Source: an uncultured delta proteobacterium (GTDB lineage: Bacteria > Desulfobacterota > Desulfobulbia > Desulfobulbales > Desulfocapsaceae). From it: a stretch of 64,000 nucleotides of DNA. Below are positions 9,315 to 19,252 of this stretch, one piece after another. The notes beneath the pieces are model-generated. The model was given only the letters and a program-made list of their open reading frames with translations, was not told the origin of the DNA and did no database searches. The position numbers and the translations under genes were made by a program. Where the stretch lies: contig CAIUQR010000059.1 of the NCBI GenBank assembly GCA_903901335.1, positions 121,997 through 185,996 on the forward strand, read 5' to 3'. Position 1 is the first letter of the stretch, and every line of letters starts with the position of its first letter.

Positions 9315-10364
9315 TTAAACATCTCCCTGCTGCTTTCGTAGCATTTTAATTTTATTTTTGAATCCATCCGACATAATGATTCTGCCATTACAATCGATAT
9401 ACAGGACATCAAATCCCAGCTTTTTGGCGACCAGCAACCCTTTTTCAGGCCCAAGTATGAAGAGTTTTGAAAAACCATCCGTGGTCGTATTATCATCGGC
9501 TATTATTGTTGCGCTTCCGCATTGACGAGAAGGAGAGCCTGTCTTCGGATCCAGAAGATGATGATATCGGACGCCATCCCTTTCAAAAAATCTTATGTAA
9601 TCGCCGGATGTCGAGAGCGCCTTGTCGGAGAGCTCGATGGTTGCGATGACTTGATCGTCGGGACCTTTCTGCCTGGGGTTCTGCACCCCGACTGTCCATG
9701 ATTCGCCATCAGGTTTCTTTCCAAGCGATCTGACTTCCCCGCCTACGGCTATGACTCCGGATCTGATGCCGTTCTGATGGAGCACCTCAACAACCTGATC
9801 TACCGCGTATCCTTTGATAATGCCGCCCAGATCAATTTGGGCGCCTTTGACCTTGAGGAAGACCGTTGAAGCGTCCCTGTCGACGACGATGTTTTTATAA
9901 CCGACTATCTGCCGTTTCTCCTCAATCGACTTCGCATCCGGAATGACCTCGTTCTTGAGATCCCAGAGTTTGACCAAGGGGCCCACAGTGACATCAAACG
10001 CCCCTTCGGTTTCCTCCGACACGTAAATCGCTTTTTCTATGATGTCGAGAGTATCTTTTGAGACCCTGGCCGGTTTCTCGCCCGCCTGTCTGTTTATCAG
10101 GGATATCTCGCTGGTGTCCGAATAAAAATTGAGAAGGGCCGCCACCCTGTCGAGTTCGACAAATGATGCATTAATCGCCCTCTTCGCCTGATCTTCGGTG
10201 CGCGAGACGACAGTAATACTGACGACAGTGTACATCGAGTTCCGCGTCTCTTTAAATATGCGCTCAGTTGAAGATGAACATGCACATACCAAGGAAAGGA
10301 CAAGCAGAGCCCCTAAAGTCAGCGCAGGGATGGATTTGCAGAAAATCGGATACTTGAAACTCAT
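9315..10364 (-). CDS. apbE: ApbE-type FAD:protein FMN transferase, lipoprotein
   Basis: 349 residues. N-terminal hydrophobic segment with lipobox-like LVCAC near residue 29, so it is probably a periplasm-facing lipoprotein. The body matches ApbE: DVTVGPLVKLWD, the GGIIKGYAVD segment, GEVRSLG and the late DGFSKLF region near residue 305. ApbE enzymes attach FMN covalently to a Thr or Ser of target proteins such as NqrC, RnfG and related subunits. No target gene is visible in this window. GAGG precedes the ATG. The small secreted protein gene lies directly upstream on the same strand. Confidence 0.92.
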   Translation of the reverse strand: MSFKYPIFCKSIPALTLGALLVLSLVCACSSSTERIFKETRNSMYTVVSITVVSRTEDQAKRAINASFVELDRVAALLNFYSDTSEISLINRQAGEKPARVSKDTLDIIEKAIYVSEETEGAFDVTVGPLVKLWDLKNEVIPDAKSIEEKRQIVGYKNIVVDRDASTVFLKVKGAQIDLGGIIKGYAVDQVVEVLHQNGIRSGVIAVGGEVRSLGKKPDGESWTVGVQNPRQKGPDDQVIATIELSDKALSTSGDYIRFFERDGVRYHHLLDPKTGSPSRQCGSATIIADDNTTTDGFSKLFILGPEKGLLVAKKLGFDVLYIDCNGRIIMSDGFKNKIKMLRKQQGDV

Positions 10365-10429
10365 CTACATGAAACCTCGAATTTTGTTAAAAAAAATGGA
10401 CGCTCATCAATATCGGCAAGGAGATACTA

Positions 10430-10747
10430 TCATTTTACCGGGATTCTATAAACATTTTCATGAAGAATGAGTTTGTCTTCGGACATAAACCCTTGAAGCA
10501 GATAGACGGAACCATCCGTATCTTGAAACCAGAGATTGTTCGAATTTGACCTTTCACCGCTGGAAACGCTTATCAACTTCCATGACCTTGGAAGCGCCAG
10601 CGGATTGAATGTCCCTTGGGCGTCTTTGAGTTTTATCCCCTCAATAGTGGTAAACTCTTCAGGCCTTTGTGGTAACTGGGGAGGATATGAGACCGCAGAG
10701 GCAGTTGAAGCAATGAGCAACACCATCAGTATAATCGATTTTCTCAT
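10430..10747 (-). CDS. Small secreted protein of unknown function
   Basis: 105 residues from the ATG that follows AGGAGA (an in-frame ATG six codons earlier has no such site). The N-terminal 18 or so residues form a signal peptide ending in ASA, leaving a mature protein of about 85 residues with a predicted beta-rich character (alternating hydrophobics, WFQDTDGSVYLLQGF). It sits 56 bp after kdpC and 65 bp before apbE on the same strand, so it may be the last gene of the kdp transcript or the first of an apbE unit. No family recognised. Confidence 0.6.
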   Translation of the reverse strand: MRKSIILMVLLIASTASAVSYPPQLPQRPEEFTTIEGIKLKDAQGTFNPLALPRSWKLISVSSGERSNSNNLWFQDTDGSVYLLQGFMSEDKLILHENVYRIPVK

Positions 10748-10803
10748 TGGCGTTCTCCTTTTCATATTGACTTGGAATTCCTGCCGGCGATGTCGAAAAC
10801 TGC

Positions 10804-11370
10804 TTATTTCAACAAGTCCAGCTGCAAATTCAAGGCAAGCACATTCACCCTCGGTTCCCCCAGGAGGCCGAGTTGGCGCCCTTCGGTATGGGCGGCAACA
10901 AGCGTGGTCAGCACCTCTTCAGCCATCCCGCGTGCCTTGGCGACGCGAGGAATCTGCACATTGGCCGCTTCCGGACTGACGTGGGGATCGAGACCGCTTG
11001 CCGACGCCAGAACCAGGTCGGCCGGGATACTGCCGGTGACGCCCGAATCCTGGAGTGTTTTGACCCGACAACCTACCGTTTTGATGAAATCGGGATTGGT
11101 CGGGCCGGAGTTGGAGCCGCCGGAAGCCAGAGGATTGTAGCTGAAACCGGACGTGGCCGAAGGCCGCGGCCAGAAGTATTTCGCCTCGGAGAAGGGCTGG
11201 CCGATCAGGCTGGAGCCGATCACCCGATTGTTTGTGTCGGTGATGAAGCTTCCCCCTGCCTGTTTCGGGAAGAGGACAGAGGCAATACCGGTGACGACTG
11301 TTGGGTAGATTCCACCACAGAGAACCGTAAAAACGATGAGCATCAGAATGGCAGAGCGTAACTCTTTCAT
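10804..11370 (-). CDS. kdpC: Potassium-transporting ATPase subunit C
   Basis: 188 residues from the ATG preceded by GGAGGGAGA; a longer frame starting in kdpB lacks support. One N-terminal membrane helix (about 8-30), then a periplasmic domain with the family's SLIGQPF, YFWPRPSAT and PADLVLASASGLDPHVS blocks. It stabilises the KdpFABC complex and increases K+ affinity. It follows kdpB by 25 bp. Confidence 0.96.
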   Translation of the reverse strand: MKELRSAILMLIVFTVLCGGIYPTVVTGIASVLFPKQAGGSFITDTNNRVIGSSLIGQPFSEAKYFWPRPSATSGFSYNPLASGGSNSGPTNPDFIKTVGCRVKTLQDSGVTGSIPADLVLASASGLDPHVSPEAANVQIPRVAKARGMAEEVLTTLVAAHTEGRQLGLLGEPRVNVLALNLQLDLLK

Positions 11371-11395
11371 GATTATTTTCTCCCTCCATTTTTGT

Positions 11396-13465
11396 TTATA
11401 CAAACATTCCTACTACCATATCGATCGCCTTGATGCCGACAAACGGTGCGATGATCCCGCCGACCCCGTAAAGGAGAAGATTATGGATCAGAAGTTTCTC
11501 GGCCGGCATGGGACGGAATTTAGTCCCTTTGAGCGCCAACGGCACCAGCATCGGAATGATGATCGCGTTGAAGATAACCGCCGATAGGATCGCGCTGAAA
11601 GGGCTCGCCAGGTGCATGACGTTGAGCACTCCCAACTGTGGGTAGATGGAGAGCATCATCGCCGGGATGATGGCGAAATACTTGGCTACATCGTTGGAGA
11701 TGCTGAAGGTGGTCAGATTGCCACGGGTCATCAGGATCTGCTTGCCCACCTCGACGATGTCGAGGAGTTTGGTGGGATTACTGTCCAGGTCGATGATGTT
11801 GGCTGCCTCTTTCGCCGCCTGGGTGCCGGTGTTCATCGCCACAGCCACGTCCGCCTGGGCCAGCGCCGGGGCGTCGTTGGTACCGTCACCGGTCATCGCC
11901 ACCATATAACCAGCCTCCTGGTACTCGCGGATCAGGCGCAGCTTCTCCTCAGGTTTCGCCTGGGCGAGGAAGTCGTCCACCTGAGCCTCGGCGGCGATGG
12001 CTGCTGCCGTCAGCGGGTTATCACCGGTGATCATGACAGTCTTGATCCCCATGCTACGGAGCTGCTGGAACCGCTCCTGGATCCCCCCCTTGATGATGTC
12101 CTTCAGGTTGATGACCCCAAAGATCACGTCATCACAGCTGACGACCAAAGGCGTGGCCCCGCCCCGGGCAACCCTGTCAACCACGTTTTCCAGGTTGCTC
12201 GGGATGGTCCGTGCGCCAAGGGCTTTAACGAAGGCGACGGTCGAGTCGGCAGCCCCCTTCCGGTACTGTCTGCCTCCGGTATTGACCCCGGAGAGACGGG
12301 TGTCGGCATTAAAGGCGATGGTTTCCGCATCGGCAGGAAGGGCATCCCGGCTCAGTCCGTACTTCTTCTTGGCCAGCACTACGATGCTCCTCCCCTCCGG
12401 AGTTTCATCGGTCAGCGACGCCATCAGGGCGGCCTCGGCCAAGTCCTGTTCCGAGTACCCTCCCACCGGAATGAACTCCACCGCCTCCCGGTTCCCCAGG
12501 GTGATGGTGCCGGTTTTGTCAAGGAGGAGCACGTTCACGTCGCCTGCCGCTTCGATGGCGCGTCCCGACAGGGCGATAACGTTCTTCTGGAAGAGCCGAT
12601 CCATCCCGGCAATGCCTATAGCTGGGAGCAGCGCAGCAATGGTGGTCGGTGCCAGGCAGACGAAAAGGGCCACCAGGATGGTGAGCGATACGGGCGTCCC
12701 CTGCCCTGCCGCCTGCACACTGTACATGGAGAGCGGGCTGATATTGGCGCAGACCAGCAGGAAGACCACAGTCAGAGCGATCAGGAGCACCTCCAGGGCG
12801 ATCTCATTGGGGGTTTTGCGCCGTTTTGCCCCCTCTATCAGCGAGATCATCCGGTCAAGAAAGGTTTCCCCCGGGTTGGCCGTGATCCTGACGATGATCG
12901 AATTGGCAATGACTGTCGTGCCGCCGGTAACGGCGCTCCGGTCTCCTCCGGACTCGCGGACCACCGGGGCCGACTCGCCGGTTACGGCCGCCTCGTTCAC
13001 CAGGGCCGCCCCGGCAATGACATCGCCATCGCCGGCGATTGTGTCGTGGGCCTCGACGAGGATAATGTCCTCTTTGCGCAATTCAGTCGCAGAGACCATC
13101 TCGAAGGGGGTGCCGAACTCCGGCCTTTCCAGGCGTTTGGCCTGCACGTCGGTTCGAGTCTTCCGCAAACTGGCCGCGCGCGCCTTGCCGCGTCCCTCCG
13201 CCAGAGCCTCGGCAAAGGTGGCGAAGATGACCGTCAGCCAGAGCCAGAGCGAGACGAACCCTGTGAACCATGCCGGCTCCCGGTTCATGCCTGCGAGCGA
13301 CATGACGAAGGTAACCAGGGTGATGAGGCTTGCGATCTCGACCGCGAACATGACCGGATTTCGCCACAGGGTACGGGGGTCGAGCTTTTTGAACGAATCA
13401 AGCAGCGCGGGTCGCATGATCCGGGCATTAAACATCGATATCGGTTCAGGTGCATGTTTCGACAT
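11396..13465 (-). CDS. kdpB: Potassium-transporting ATPase ATP-binding subunit
   Basis: 689 residues, P-type ATPase. The phosphorylation motif DKTGTIT lies near residue 315, with TGES in the actuator domain, [10 protein letters not shown], and [11 protein letters not shown] for Mg2+/hydrolysis. Seven or so membrane helices are spread in P-type order. It energises K+ uptake by KdpA in the inner membrane. The start codon overlaps the kdpA stop by one base (TAATG), indicating translational coupling. Long open frames on the opposite strand here are codon-bias shadows. Confidence 0.97.
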   Translation of the reverse strand: MSKHAPEPISMFNARIMRPALLDSFKKLDPRTLWRNPVMFAVEIASLITLVTFVMSLAGMNREPAWFTGFVSLWLWLTVIFATFAEALAEGRGKARAASLRKTRTDVQAKRLERPEFGTPFEMVSATELRKEDIILVEAHDTIAGDGDVIAGAALVNEAAVTGESAPVVRESGGDRSAVTGGTTVIANSIIVRITANPGETFLDRMISLIEGAKRRKTPNEIALEVLLIALTVVFLLVCANISPLSMYSVQAAGQGTPVSLTILVALFVCLAPTTIAALLPAIGIAGMDRLFQKNVIALSGRAIEAAGDVNVLLLDKTGTITLGNREAVEFIPVGGYSEQDLAEAALMASLTDETPEGRSIVVLAKKKYGLSRDALPADAETIAFNADTRLSGVNTGGRQYRKGAADSTVAFVKALGARTIPSNLENVVDRVARGGATPLVVSCDDVIFGVINLKDIIKGGIQERFQQLRSMGIKTVMITGDNPLTAAAIAAEAQVDDFLAQAKPEEKLRLIREYQEAGYMVAMTGDGTNDAPALAQADVAVAMNTGTQAAKEAANIIDLDSNPTKLLDIVEVGKQILMTRGNLTTFSISNDVAKYFAIIPAMMLSIYPQLGVLNVMHLASPFSAILSAVIFNAIIIPMLVPLALKGTKFRPMPAEKLLIHNLLLYGVGGIIAPFVGIKAIDMVVGMFV

Positions 13466-15252
13466 TAGATTTTACCTCCCACCATGGCCAGGTGTTCGGC
13501 GATCGGCCCGAGCGAAAGGGCCGGGAAAAAGGTTAAAGCGCCGACGATCAGGATGACCAGCGTCAACCAGAGGGCAAACGGCACCTTGTCGGTCGGCAGC
13601 GTTCCGAGACTCGGAGGGACGTACTTCTTCTCCGCCAGCGACCCCGCCATGGCCAGCACCGCCACCGCCGGAACGTATCGTCCGAGGAGCATCGCTAGCG
13701 ACCCGAGGATGTTATAAAAGTTAACATTGGCATTCAGTCCCGCAAAGGCGCTGCCATTGTTGTTGGCCATGGAGGCAAAGGCATAGAGCACCTCGGAGAG
13801 GCCATGGGCCCCTGGGTTGGCCATGGCCGACACCGCAGACGGGGTGAGCATCGCGATCCCGGAGAGGATCAGGACCGTGATCCCTGCCGTCAGAATCGTT
13901 ACGATGGACATCCACATCTCCTGCACCTCGATTTTCTTCCCCAGGTACTCAGGCGTCCGCCCGATCATGAGCCCGGAGACGAAGACGGCGATCACCGCGA
14001 AGGCAAGCATAGTGTAAAGACCGGAGCCGACCCCGCCGAAGATCACCTCCCCCAGCAGGATCAGGGCAAGCGGGATCATGCCCCCGAGGGGAGTGAGGGA
14101 GTCGTGCATCGCAGAGACCGCACCGCAGGAGGTGCCGGTGGTGGCGACCTCGAAAAGATTGGTGCCGGCCAGGCTGAAGCGAAGATCTTTCCCCTCCATG
14201 TTGGCTCCATGGATGCCGAATTGGGCCAAGAGCGGATTGCCGCTCGACTCAACCCCTTGCAGCACGGAAAACGACCCGATCAACAATAGCAGCATCACCC
14301 CCAGGAGCGTCCACCCCTGCCGCGTGTTCCCCACCATGACCCCGAAGGTGTAGGTTAAAGCGCCGGGGATCAGCAGGATCAGGAAGATCTCCATAAAGTG
14401 AGAGAGTGGAGTCGGATTCTCATAGGGGTGGGCCGAGTTGGCGTTGAAAAAGCCGCCGCCGTTGGTTCCCAGCTCTTTGATCACCTCCTGCGAGGCCACC
14501 GGTCCCATCGGAATGGTGACCTCTTTTGCCGTCGCGCTCTCGGTGACCGGGTTGCCTTTGACATCCTTTAGCGGATCGCCCTTGTCGTCCACCTTTGCTT
14601 TATCATAGGTGATTTCCTGTACAAGCGGCACTGTCTTGTAGGAGCTGAAGTTCTGGATCACCCCCTGAGAGACCAGGAAAATGGCGCCGATCAGCGACAA
14701 CGGCAGGAGGATATAGAGGGTGCCGCGGGTCATATCAACCCAGAAGTTCCCCAGCATCGAGGTCTTGCGCCGCACAAAACCGCGAATCAGGGCTATAACG
14801 ACGGCCATGCCGGTAGCGGCGGAAACGAAGTTGTGCACCGTGAGTCCCGCCATCTGGGTGAAATAGCTGGCTGCCGATTCACCGCTGTACGCCTGCCAGT
14901 TGGTGTTGGTCACAAAGCTGATCGCGGTGTTCAGAGCCAGCGCCCAGGTAAAGGCCGGTAACTTTTCAGGGTTGAGCGGCAACAGGTGCTGCAGCATCAG
15001 CATGGCGAAGAGGGCCACGAAGAGCACCAGGTTGAAGAGAGCCATGGCCCAGGCATAGCGCTTCCAGTCCATCTCCTCGTCCCCATCGACCCCGCAGAGG
15101 CGGTAGAGGAGCTTTTCACAGGGCACGACGACGGGCGACAGGAAGGTCCGCTCCCCCTGATACACTTTGGCCATATACGAACCCAAAGGCCTGATCATGA
15201 CCAGGAGCAGGATAAAAAACAAAGAAATTTCAAGCAATTCATAGGAATTCAT
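13465..15252 (-). CDS. kdpA: Potassium-transporting ATPase K+-binding subunit
   Basis: 595 residues, about ten membrane helices, member of the K+-channel-like superfamily. Filter-type segments are visible: [38 protein letters not shown] and [11 protein letters not shown]. It is the channel-like subunit that binds and conducts K+. The gene begins 207 bp after kdpE; that gap holds a candidate KdpE box. No KdpF-like single-helix peptide is encoded just upstream, where kdpF is normally found. Confidence 0.97.
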   Translation of the reverse strand: MNSYELLEISLFFILLLVMIRPLGSYMAKVYQGERTFLSPVVVPCEKLLYRLCGVDGDEEMDWKRYAWAMALFNLVLFVALFAMLMLQHLLPLNPEKLPAFTWALALNTAISFVTNTNWQAYSGESAASYFTQMAGLTVHNFVSAATGMAVVIALIRGFVRRKTSMLGNFWVDMTRGTLYILLPLSLIGAIFLVSQGVIQNFSSYKTVPLVQEITYDKAKVDDKGDPLKDVKGNPVTESATAKEVTIPMGPVASQEVIKELGTNGGGFFNANSAHPYENPTPLSHFMEIFLILLIPGALTYTFGVMVGNTRQGWTLLGVMLLLLIGSFSVLQGVESSGNPLLAQFGIHGANMEGKDLRFSLAGTNLFEVATTGTSCGAVSAMHDSLTPLGGMIPLALILLGEVIFGGVGSGLYTMLAFAVIAVFVSGLMIGRTPEYLGKKIEVQEMWMSIVTILTAGITVLILSGIAMLTPSAVSAMANPGAHGLSEVLYAFASMANNNGSAFAGLNANVNFYNILGSLAMLLGRYVPAVAVLAMAGSLAEKKYVPPSLGTLPTDKVPFALWLTLVILIVGALTFFPALSLGPIAEHLAMVGGKI

Positions 15253-15365
15253 TATTGTGGTCTCCGGTTGAAATACATATACCGCCCATCTTCTCCCTGA
15301 TGATCAATGTTACCTGGTTATATCTATACATCCAATCGCATAAAGAAGGGGTCAAAATAGGGGTC

Positions 15366-15391
15366 GAAGGTGTCAAGAATCTGTCAAGATA
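15366..15391 (-). promoter_or_regulatory. Candidate KdpE binding site upstream of kdpA
   Basis: Read on the minus strand, two TCTTGACA repeats occur 11 bp apart, the phasing expected for an OmpR-family dimer. Two weaker half-sites (TTCGACC and TTTTGACC) continue downstream at about the same spacing. A TATAGA hexamer lies at 15323-15328. Nearly the same 26-bp sequence occurs upstream of kdpD (19166-19191). Confidence 0.7.
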
Positions 15392-15459
15392 TTCAGAGGG
15401 GTAAAGGGAAAGGCAAAACCAGGAATTTCCAGTTCCATCATAAGGGACCGGCAAAGACC

Positions 15460-16200
15460 TCAACCATTCGCCTTCGTGCCGACATTCTCAGGGAAATCAG
15501 CCTTGAGGCGATACCCCACTCCCATCTCCGTCACGATATAGCGGGGTCGGGACGAGTCTTTCTCGATCTTGTGCCGCAGATTGCTGATATTAACCCGCAG
15601 GACATGGGGTTGCTCTATATATCCGGCACCCCAGATCTGCCTGAGTATCTGCCGATGGGTCAGGACCTTGCCTGCGTTAGTCACCAGGAGCCGCAAGAGA
15701 TCGTATTCGGTCGGTGTCAACTGTATCTCCACCCCTGCGAGCGTAACCCTGCGGCGGATAAGGTCAACCTCCAGATCGTCGATTTTATAGACGGGCGCCG
15801 GCGCCTGCTGGAGTGCGTGCCGCAGGGCTGCCCTGATTCGAGCCAGAAGCTCGCCTACCCCAAAGGGTTTGGTCAGGTAGTCATCGGCACCGGCATCCAA
15901 AGCCGTTACCTTATCTTCCTCCCGTTCCCGGACCGACAGGACAATGATCGGCACATTGGACCATTCCCGTATCCTTTTGATAACCTCGATACCATCCATA
16001 TCCGGCAGACCGAGATCAAGGAGGATCAGATCGGGCCGGACCGCTGCCGCAGCAGCTATCGCAAGACGGCCATTTTCCGCCTTATACACGCAGAATTCCT
16101 CGGAATCCAATACGGTCTTCAGAAATCGCAGGATAGCGGCCTCATCATCCACCAGAAGAATTCGAACACAGACCTTCCCCTTATCAGTTGTGCTGTCCAT
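15460..16200 (-). CDS. kdpE: KdpE-type response regulator (OmpR family)
   Basis: 246 residues. Receiver domain 12-130 with acidic pair VDDE and phospho-acceptor Asp62 in LLDLGLPDMDG, Lys near 113 in LTKPF; winged-helix DNA-binding domain about 145-238 (LTPTEYDLL, YIVTEMGVGYRL). It activates the kdpABC operon when phosphorylated by KdpD. The start overlaps the kdpD end by 17 bp, so the pair is translationally coupled. Confidence 0.95.
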   Translation of the reverse strand: MDSTTDKGKVCVRILLVDDEAAILRFLKTVLDSEEFCVYKAENGRLAIAAAAAVRPDLILLDLGLPDMDGIEVIKRIREWSNVPIIVLSVREREEDKVTALDAGADDYLTKPFGVGELLARIRAALRHALQQAPAPVYKIDDLEVDLIRRRVTLAGVEIQLTPTEYDLLRLLVTNAGKVLTHRQILRQIWGAGYIEQPHVLRVNISNLRHKIEKDSSRPRYIVTEMGVGYRLKADFPENVGTKANG

Positions 16201-18886
16201 GCTCCACCTCCCTATCCAGCAATGACCTCAGTGGCAGTTTCAGGATAACCGTAAAGCCCATGCCAGGACGATTCTGCGCCCTGATTCTGCCGCCGTGCGC
16301 CTCTACTATCCCCTTGCAGATCGAAAGTCCGAGACCGGTCCCGCCCCGCCCCTCCGGAATCGGCACCTGGTAGAATTTGTCGAAGACCCGCTCCAGATCA
16401 TGATCGGGAATACCATGCCCCCGATCTTCGACCTCGATACGCAAAAATGCTCTGTCCAGCCGGACGTTAATGTCAATTTCGCTGTCCGATGGAGAAAATT
16501 TCAACGCATTTTCGAGCAGGTTGACCAGCACCTGGGTCATCAGCACCATATCCATCGCCACCAGCGGCAAATCGGACGGCAGGTGTATCTGCACCGATCG
16601 ATTGTTCAACTGCTGATCGAGTTGGGCGAGGGCACAGCTGATCAGATCCTGAACATCGCAAGGTTCCTTTTTCAACTGTACGACACCGGCCTCCAGGCGG
16701 GTCATATTTAACAGATTTGTGATAAACCTGTTGAGACGGGTAGCTTCTTCGGAGGCAGTGACCAGAAGGTCCTGCTTTGCCTGTTCGCTTAAATCCGTTC
16801 CCTGCTCTTTGAGACTGCTCAGGATTCCGGTAATCGAGGCCAATGGCGAGCGCAGATCGTGGGAGATTGAATTTAAAAGCGCCCGCTCAAGGTTCTCTCT
16901 GGTGGCAAGTATCTTGGCCTGCTCAGCCTGCTTGGCAAGCCGCACCCGTTCCAGGGCCATCGCTGTCTGACCGGCAAAGGCGTCCAGAAGAAGACGGAGC
17001 TGGGGGGAGGTATAATCCGCCTCGTCGGCCAGCTTAATTCCGATGACACCCAGCGTACTGACCGATGTTTTTAAGGGGAGATAGAGATACTTCGCGGAGC
17101 CGAGCGTCGTGGTTCCACGCCCTGCTGCCTGCTGATTGCGGAAGACCCAGGCAGCTACCGCCTGCTCTTTCAGGTCCGGTTCCACTTGTCCATCGGTGTC
17201 AATGAATTTGAGATGTTCTTTGTCGGGGGAAAAAAAGAGCGGCTCCGCGTTCAGGCTCTCCCCCATATTTTTCTGCACGGCCATCATGATCGCTGTCGTA
17301 TCGGCCGCCGCAGCCAGATCACGGCTGATATAATAGAGACTTGCCGTTTGGATTTCGCGGGCCTGCATCACCTCGGCACGCTCCCGTCCCTTTGCCACCA
17401 GGGTACTGATAACCACCCCGACCGTAAAAAGGGCGATAAAGGTCAGCAGATATTGGCTATCGGCAACGGCAAAGGTAAAATGGGGCGGCACAAAAAAGAA
17501 ATCGAAGACAAGGACACCTAAAAAAGCCGCCAGGATCGCAGGTCGGCGGCCCAACCGGGTCGCTGCCAGCACCACGGCAAGAAGATAGATCATGACCATA
17601 TTGGTCGGCGAAAAAAAAGGCGAGAGCAGAGAGCAGATGACTGACGCCCCGGTAACCAGGGCGCAGGAGGCAAGATAGGCCTCCCAATGAACATTTTTCT
17701 TTGGCCGCCGCGGCAATCCGTCCTTGCTCTCGATTACGCCGATACTGACCACATACACATCAATCTGCCCGCTCTTGCGGATAATCTGATCGACGATCGG
17801 AGGCCGCAACAGCTCCCGCAGGCGCGATTTGGCTGGTTTTCCGACCACTATCTTGGTGATATTATGCCTGATGGCATAATCGACCAGGGTATCGGACACC
17901 GAGGTCCCGGTGATGGTTGCCACCTGCGCTCCCATATTTTCAGCCAAACGGAGATCTTGCCAGATCCGCTCCCGATTCTCCCGCGCATAGGCATCTTCAC
18001 CCGGGGTTTCAATATAGACGGCACTCCAGGGGGCCTTCATTTCATTAGCCAGACGACGGGTAACGCGCATCAGCTTTTCGCTAAAGGGACTGCCGCTGAC
18101 ACAGACCAGAAGCCGCTCCATAGTCGGCCACGGTCCGGAAATAGCGCGGGTTTCCATATAAGCCCGCATCTGTTCATCGACCCGGATAGCCGCATGGCGG
18201 AGCGAAAGCTCGCGCAGCGCAATCAGGTTGCCGGGCTGGAAAAACTTCTCCATGGCCCGGGTCGCCTGGTCGGGGATATAGACCTTACCCTCGTGCAGCC
18301 GTTGCAGGAGCTCATCCGGCGAGATATCGACAAGACGGATATCAGCAGCCTGGTCGAGCATAAGGTCGGGAACGGTTTCCCGCACAATAATCCCGGTAAT
18401 CTGGGCGACGACATCGTTCAGGCTCTCGAAATGCTGGATATTGACAGTCGTATACACATCGATGCCGGCCTTGAGGAGTTCCTGCACATCCTGCCAGCGC
18501 TTCTCGTGCCGCGAGCCGGGGGCATTGGAATGGGCCAGTTCATCGACCAGCGCCACCTGGGGTTTACGTTGCAGGACCGCATCGATATCAAGCTCGGGCA
18601 GTAATACTCCCTGATACGCGATCATCGCCTTCGGTATCACCTCCAGTCCCTGGAGCAGAGCATCGGTCTCCATGCGGCCATGGGATTCAACATAGGCCGC
18701 CACCACATCCATCCCTTCCTTCTTCAGCTGATGGGCCGCCGTCAACATCGAGTAGGTCTTGCCGACACCGGCGGCATAACCGAGCAACATCTTCAACTTT
18801 CCTTTTGCCGCCATGTCTTCCTCTGCCTGGGCTAACTTGAGCATGGCCTCCGGCGACGGGCGTTTCTTCTCCTCGTTATCGGTCAT
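16184..18886 (-). CDS. kdpD: KdpD sensor histidine kinase
   Basis: 900 residues from the ATG encoding MTDNEEKKRP, which has GAGGG nine bases upstream; this fits the family length of about 890-900. Domains: cytosolic KdpD N domain with Walker A GYAAGVGKT (36-44), a universal-stress-protein-like domain (about 245-370), four closely spaced membrane helices (about 395-500), a GAF domain, HisKA with SISHDLRSPL (phospho-acceptor His), and HATPase with DRGHGIPDHD and GGTGLGLSI. It senses low K+ or osmotic stress and phosphorylates KdpE. It overlaps a 41-codon ORF at its start (ATGA). Confidence 0.96.
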   Translation of the reverse strand: MTDNEEKKRPSPEAMLKLAQAEEDMAAKGKLKMLLGYAAGVGKTYSMLTAAHQLKKEGMDVVAAYVESHGRMETDALLQGLEVIPKAMIAYQGVLLPELDIDAVLQRKPQVALVDELAHSNAPGSRHEKRWQDVQELLKAGIDVYTTVNIQHFESLNDVVAQITGIIVRETVPDLMLDQAADIRLVDISPDELLQRLHEGKVYIPDQATRAMEKFFQPGNLIALRELSLRHAAIRVDEQMRAYMETRAISGPWPTMERLLVCVSGSPFSEKLMRVTRRLANEMKAPWSAVYIETPGEDAYARENRERIWQDLRLAENMGAQVATITGTSVSDTLVDYAIRHNITKIVVGKPAKSRLRELLRPPIVDQIIRKSGQIDVYVVSIGVIESKDGLPRRPKKNVHWEAYLASCALVTGASVICSLLSPFFSPTNMVMIYLLAVVLAATRLGRRPAILAAFLGVLVFDFFFVPPHFTFAVADSQYLLTFIALFTVGVVISTLVAKGRERAEVMQAREIQTASLYYISRDLAAAADTTAIMMAVQKNMGESLNAEPLFFSPDKEHLKFIDTDGQVEPDLKEQAVAAWVFRNQQAAGRGTTTLGSAKYLYLPLKTSVSTLGVIGIKLADEADYTSPQLRLLLDAFAGQTAMALERVRLAKQAEQAKILATRENLERALLNSISHDLRSPLASITGILSSLKEQGTDLSEQAKQDLLVTASEEATRLNRFITNLLNMTRLEAGVVQLKKEPCDVQDLISCALAQLDQQLNNRSVQIHLPSDLPLVAMDMVLMTQVLVNLLENALKFSPSDSEIDINVRLDRAFLRIEVEDRGHGIPDHDLERVFDKFYQVPIPEGRGGTGLGLSICKGIVEAHGGRIRAQNRPGMGFTVILKLPLRSLLDREVEHGQHN

Positions 18887-19008
18887 CGGCCCATACCCTC
18901 CAATGCCGGATTGAGCAGCACAAAAGCAGGATTTGCCGGACCGATGTTGGAACCACCCGAGAGGCACGTAAAGACAAGGAATGCCGGGATCGCAGATTTT
19001 TTCTTCAT
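18883..19008 (-). CDS. Small ORF translationally coupled to kdpD (41 aa)
   Basis: ATG preceded by GAGGAG, 41 codons, and a TGA that overlaps the kdpD ATG (ATGA). The product begins MKKKSAIPAF, has a hydrophobic stretch LVFTCLSGG, then a Pro/Asn-rich segment and no clear full transmembrane helix. It does not resemble KdpF. It could be a leader peptide that sets kdpD translation, a tiny membrane peptide, or the remnant of a longer secreted protein. The ribosome site and overlap make translation likely; function is unknown. Confidence 0.55.
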   Translation of the reverse strand: MKKKSAIPAFLVFTCLSGGSNIGPANPAFVLLNPALEGMGR

Positions 19009-19165
19009 TTGTGGACTCCTCGAATAACTCTTTACGCTTTCAGATCATCTTCTTACCAAAAGTCATAAACAGATACGTAACGGCCGAAACAAAGACGTGA
19101 TTATCTGTTTGGGTATGGAGCTATTATACAGGATCACCTATCAAAACAACGTCAAAATACAGAGA

Positions 19166-19191
19166 GAATGTATCAAGAAGATATCAAGATA
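19166..19191 (-). promoter_or_regulatory. Candidate KdpE binding site and promoter for kdpDE
   Basis: On the minus strand two TCTTGATA repeats occur with 11-bp spacing. They match the kdpA-upstream site at 20 of 26 positions. A TGTATAAT extended -10 lies at 19133-19138, which puts the repeats immediately upstream of the expected -35 position, as for a class II activator. This suggests kdpDE is autoregulated. Confidence 0.7.
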
Positions 19192-19252
19192 CGACTTTTG
19201 CTGAACACTCCATCCGGTATCTCGATACCCTGAGACACCTCTGCTGATCGCT

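Noticed and set aside
11612..13468. 618-codon open frame on the plus strand opposite kdpB
   Set aside because: It mirrors the codon bias of kdpB, which has all P-type ATPase motifs; the antisense product has low-complexity His/Asp/Gly composition.
15253..15300. Possible kdpF just before kdpA
   Set aside because: The only short frame, a 15-codon one starting MGGICISTG, has no membrane helix.
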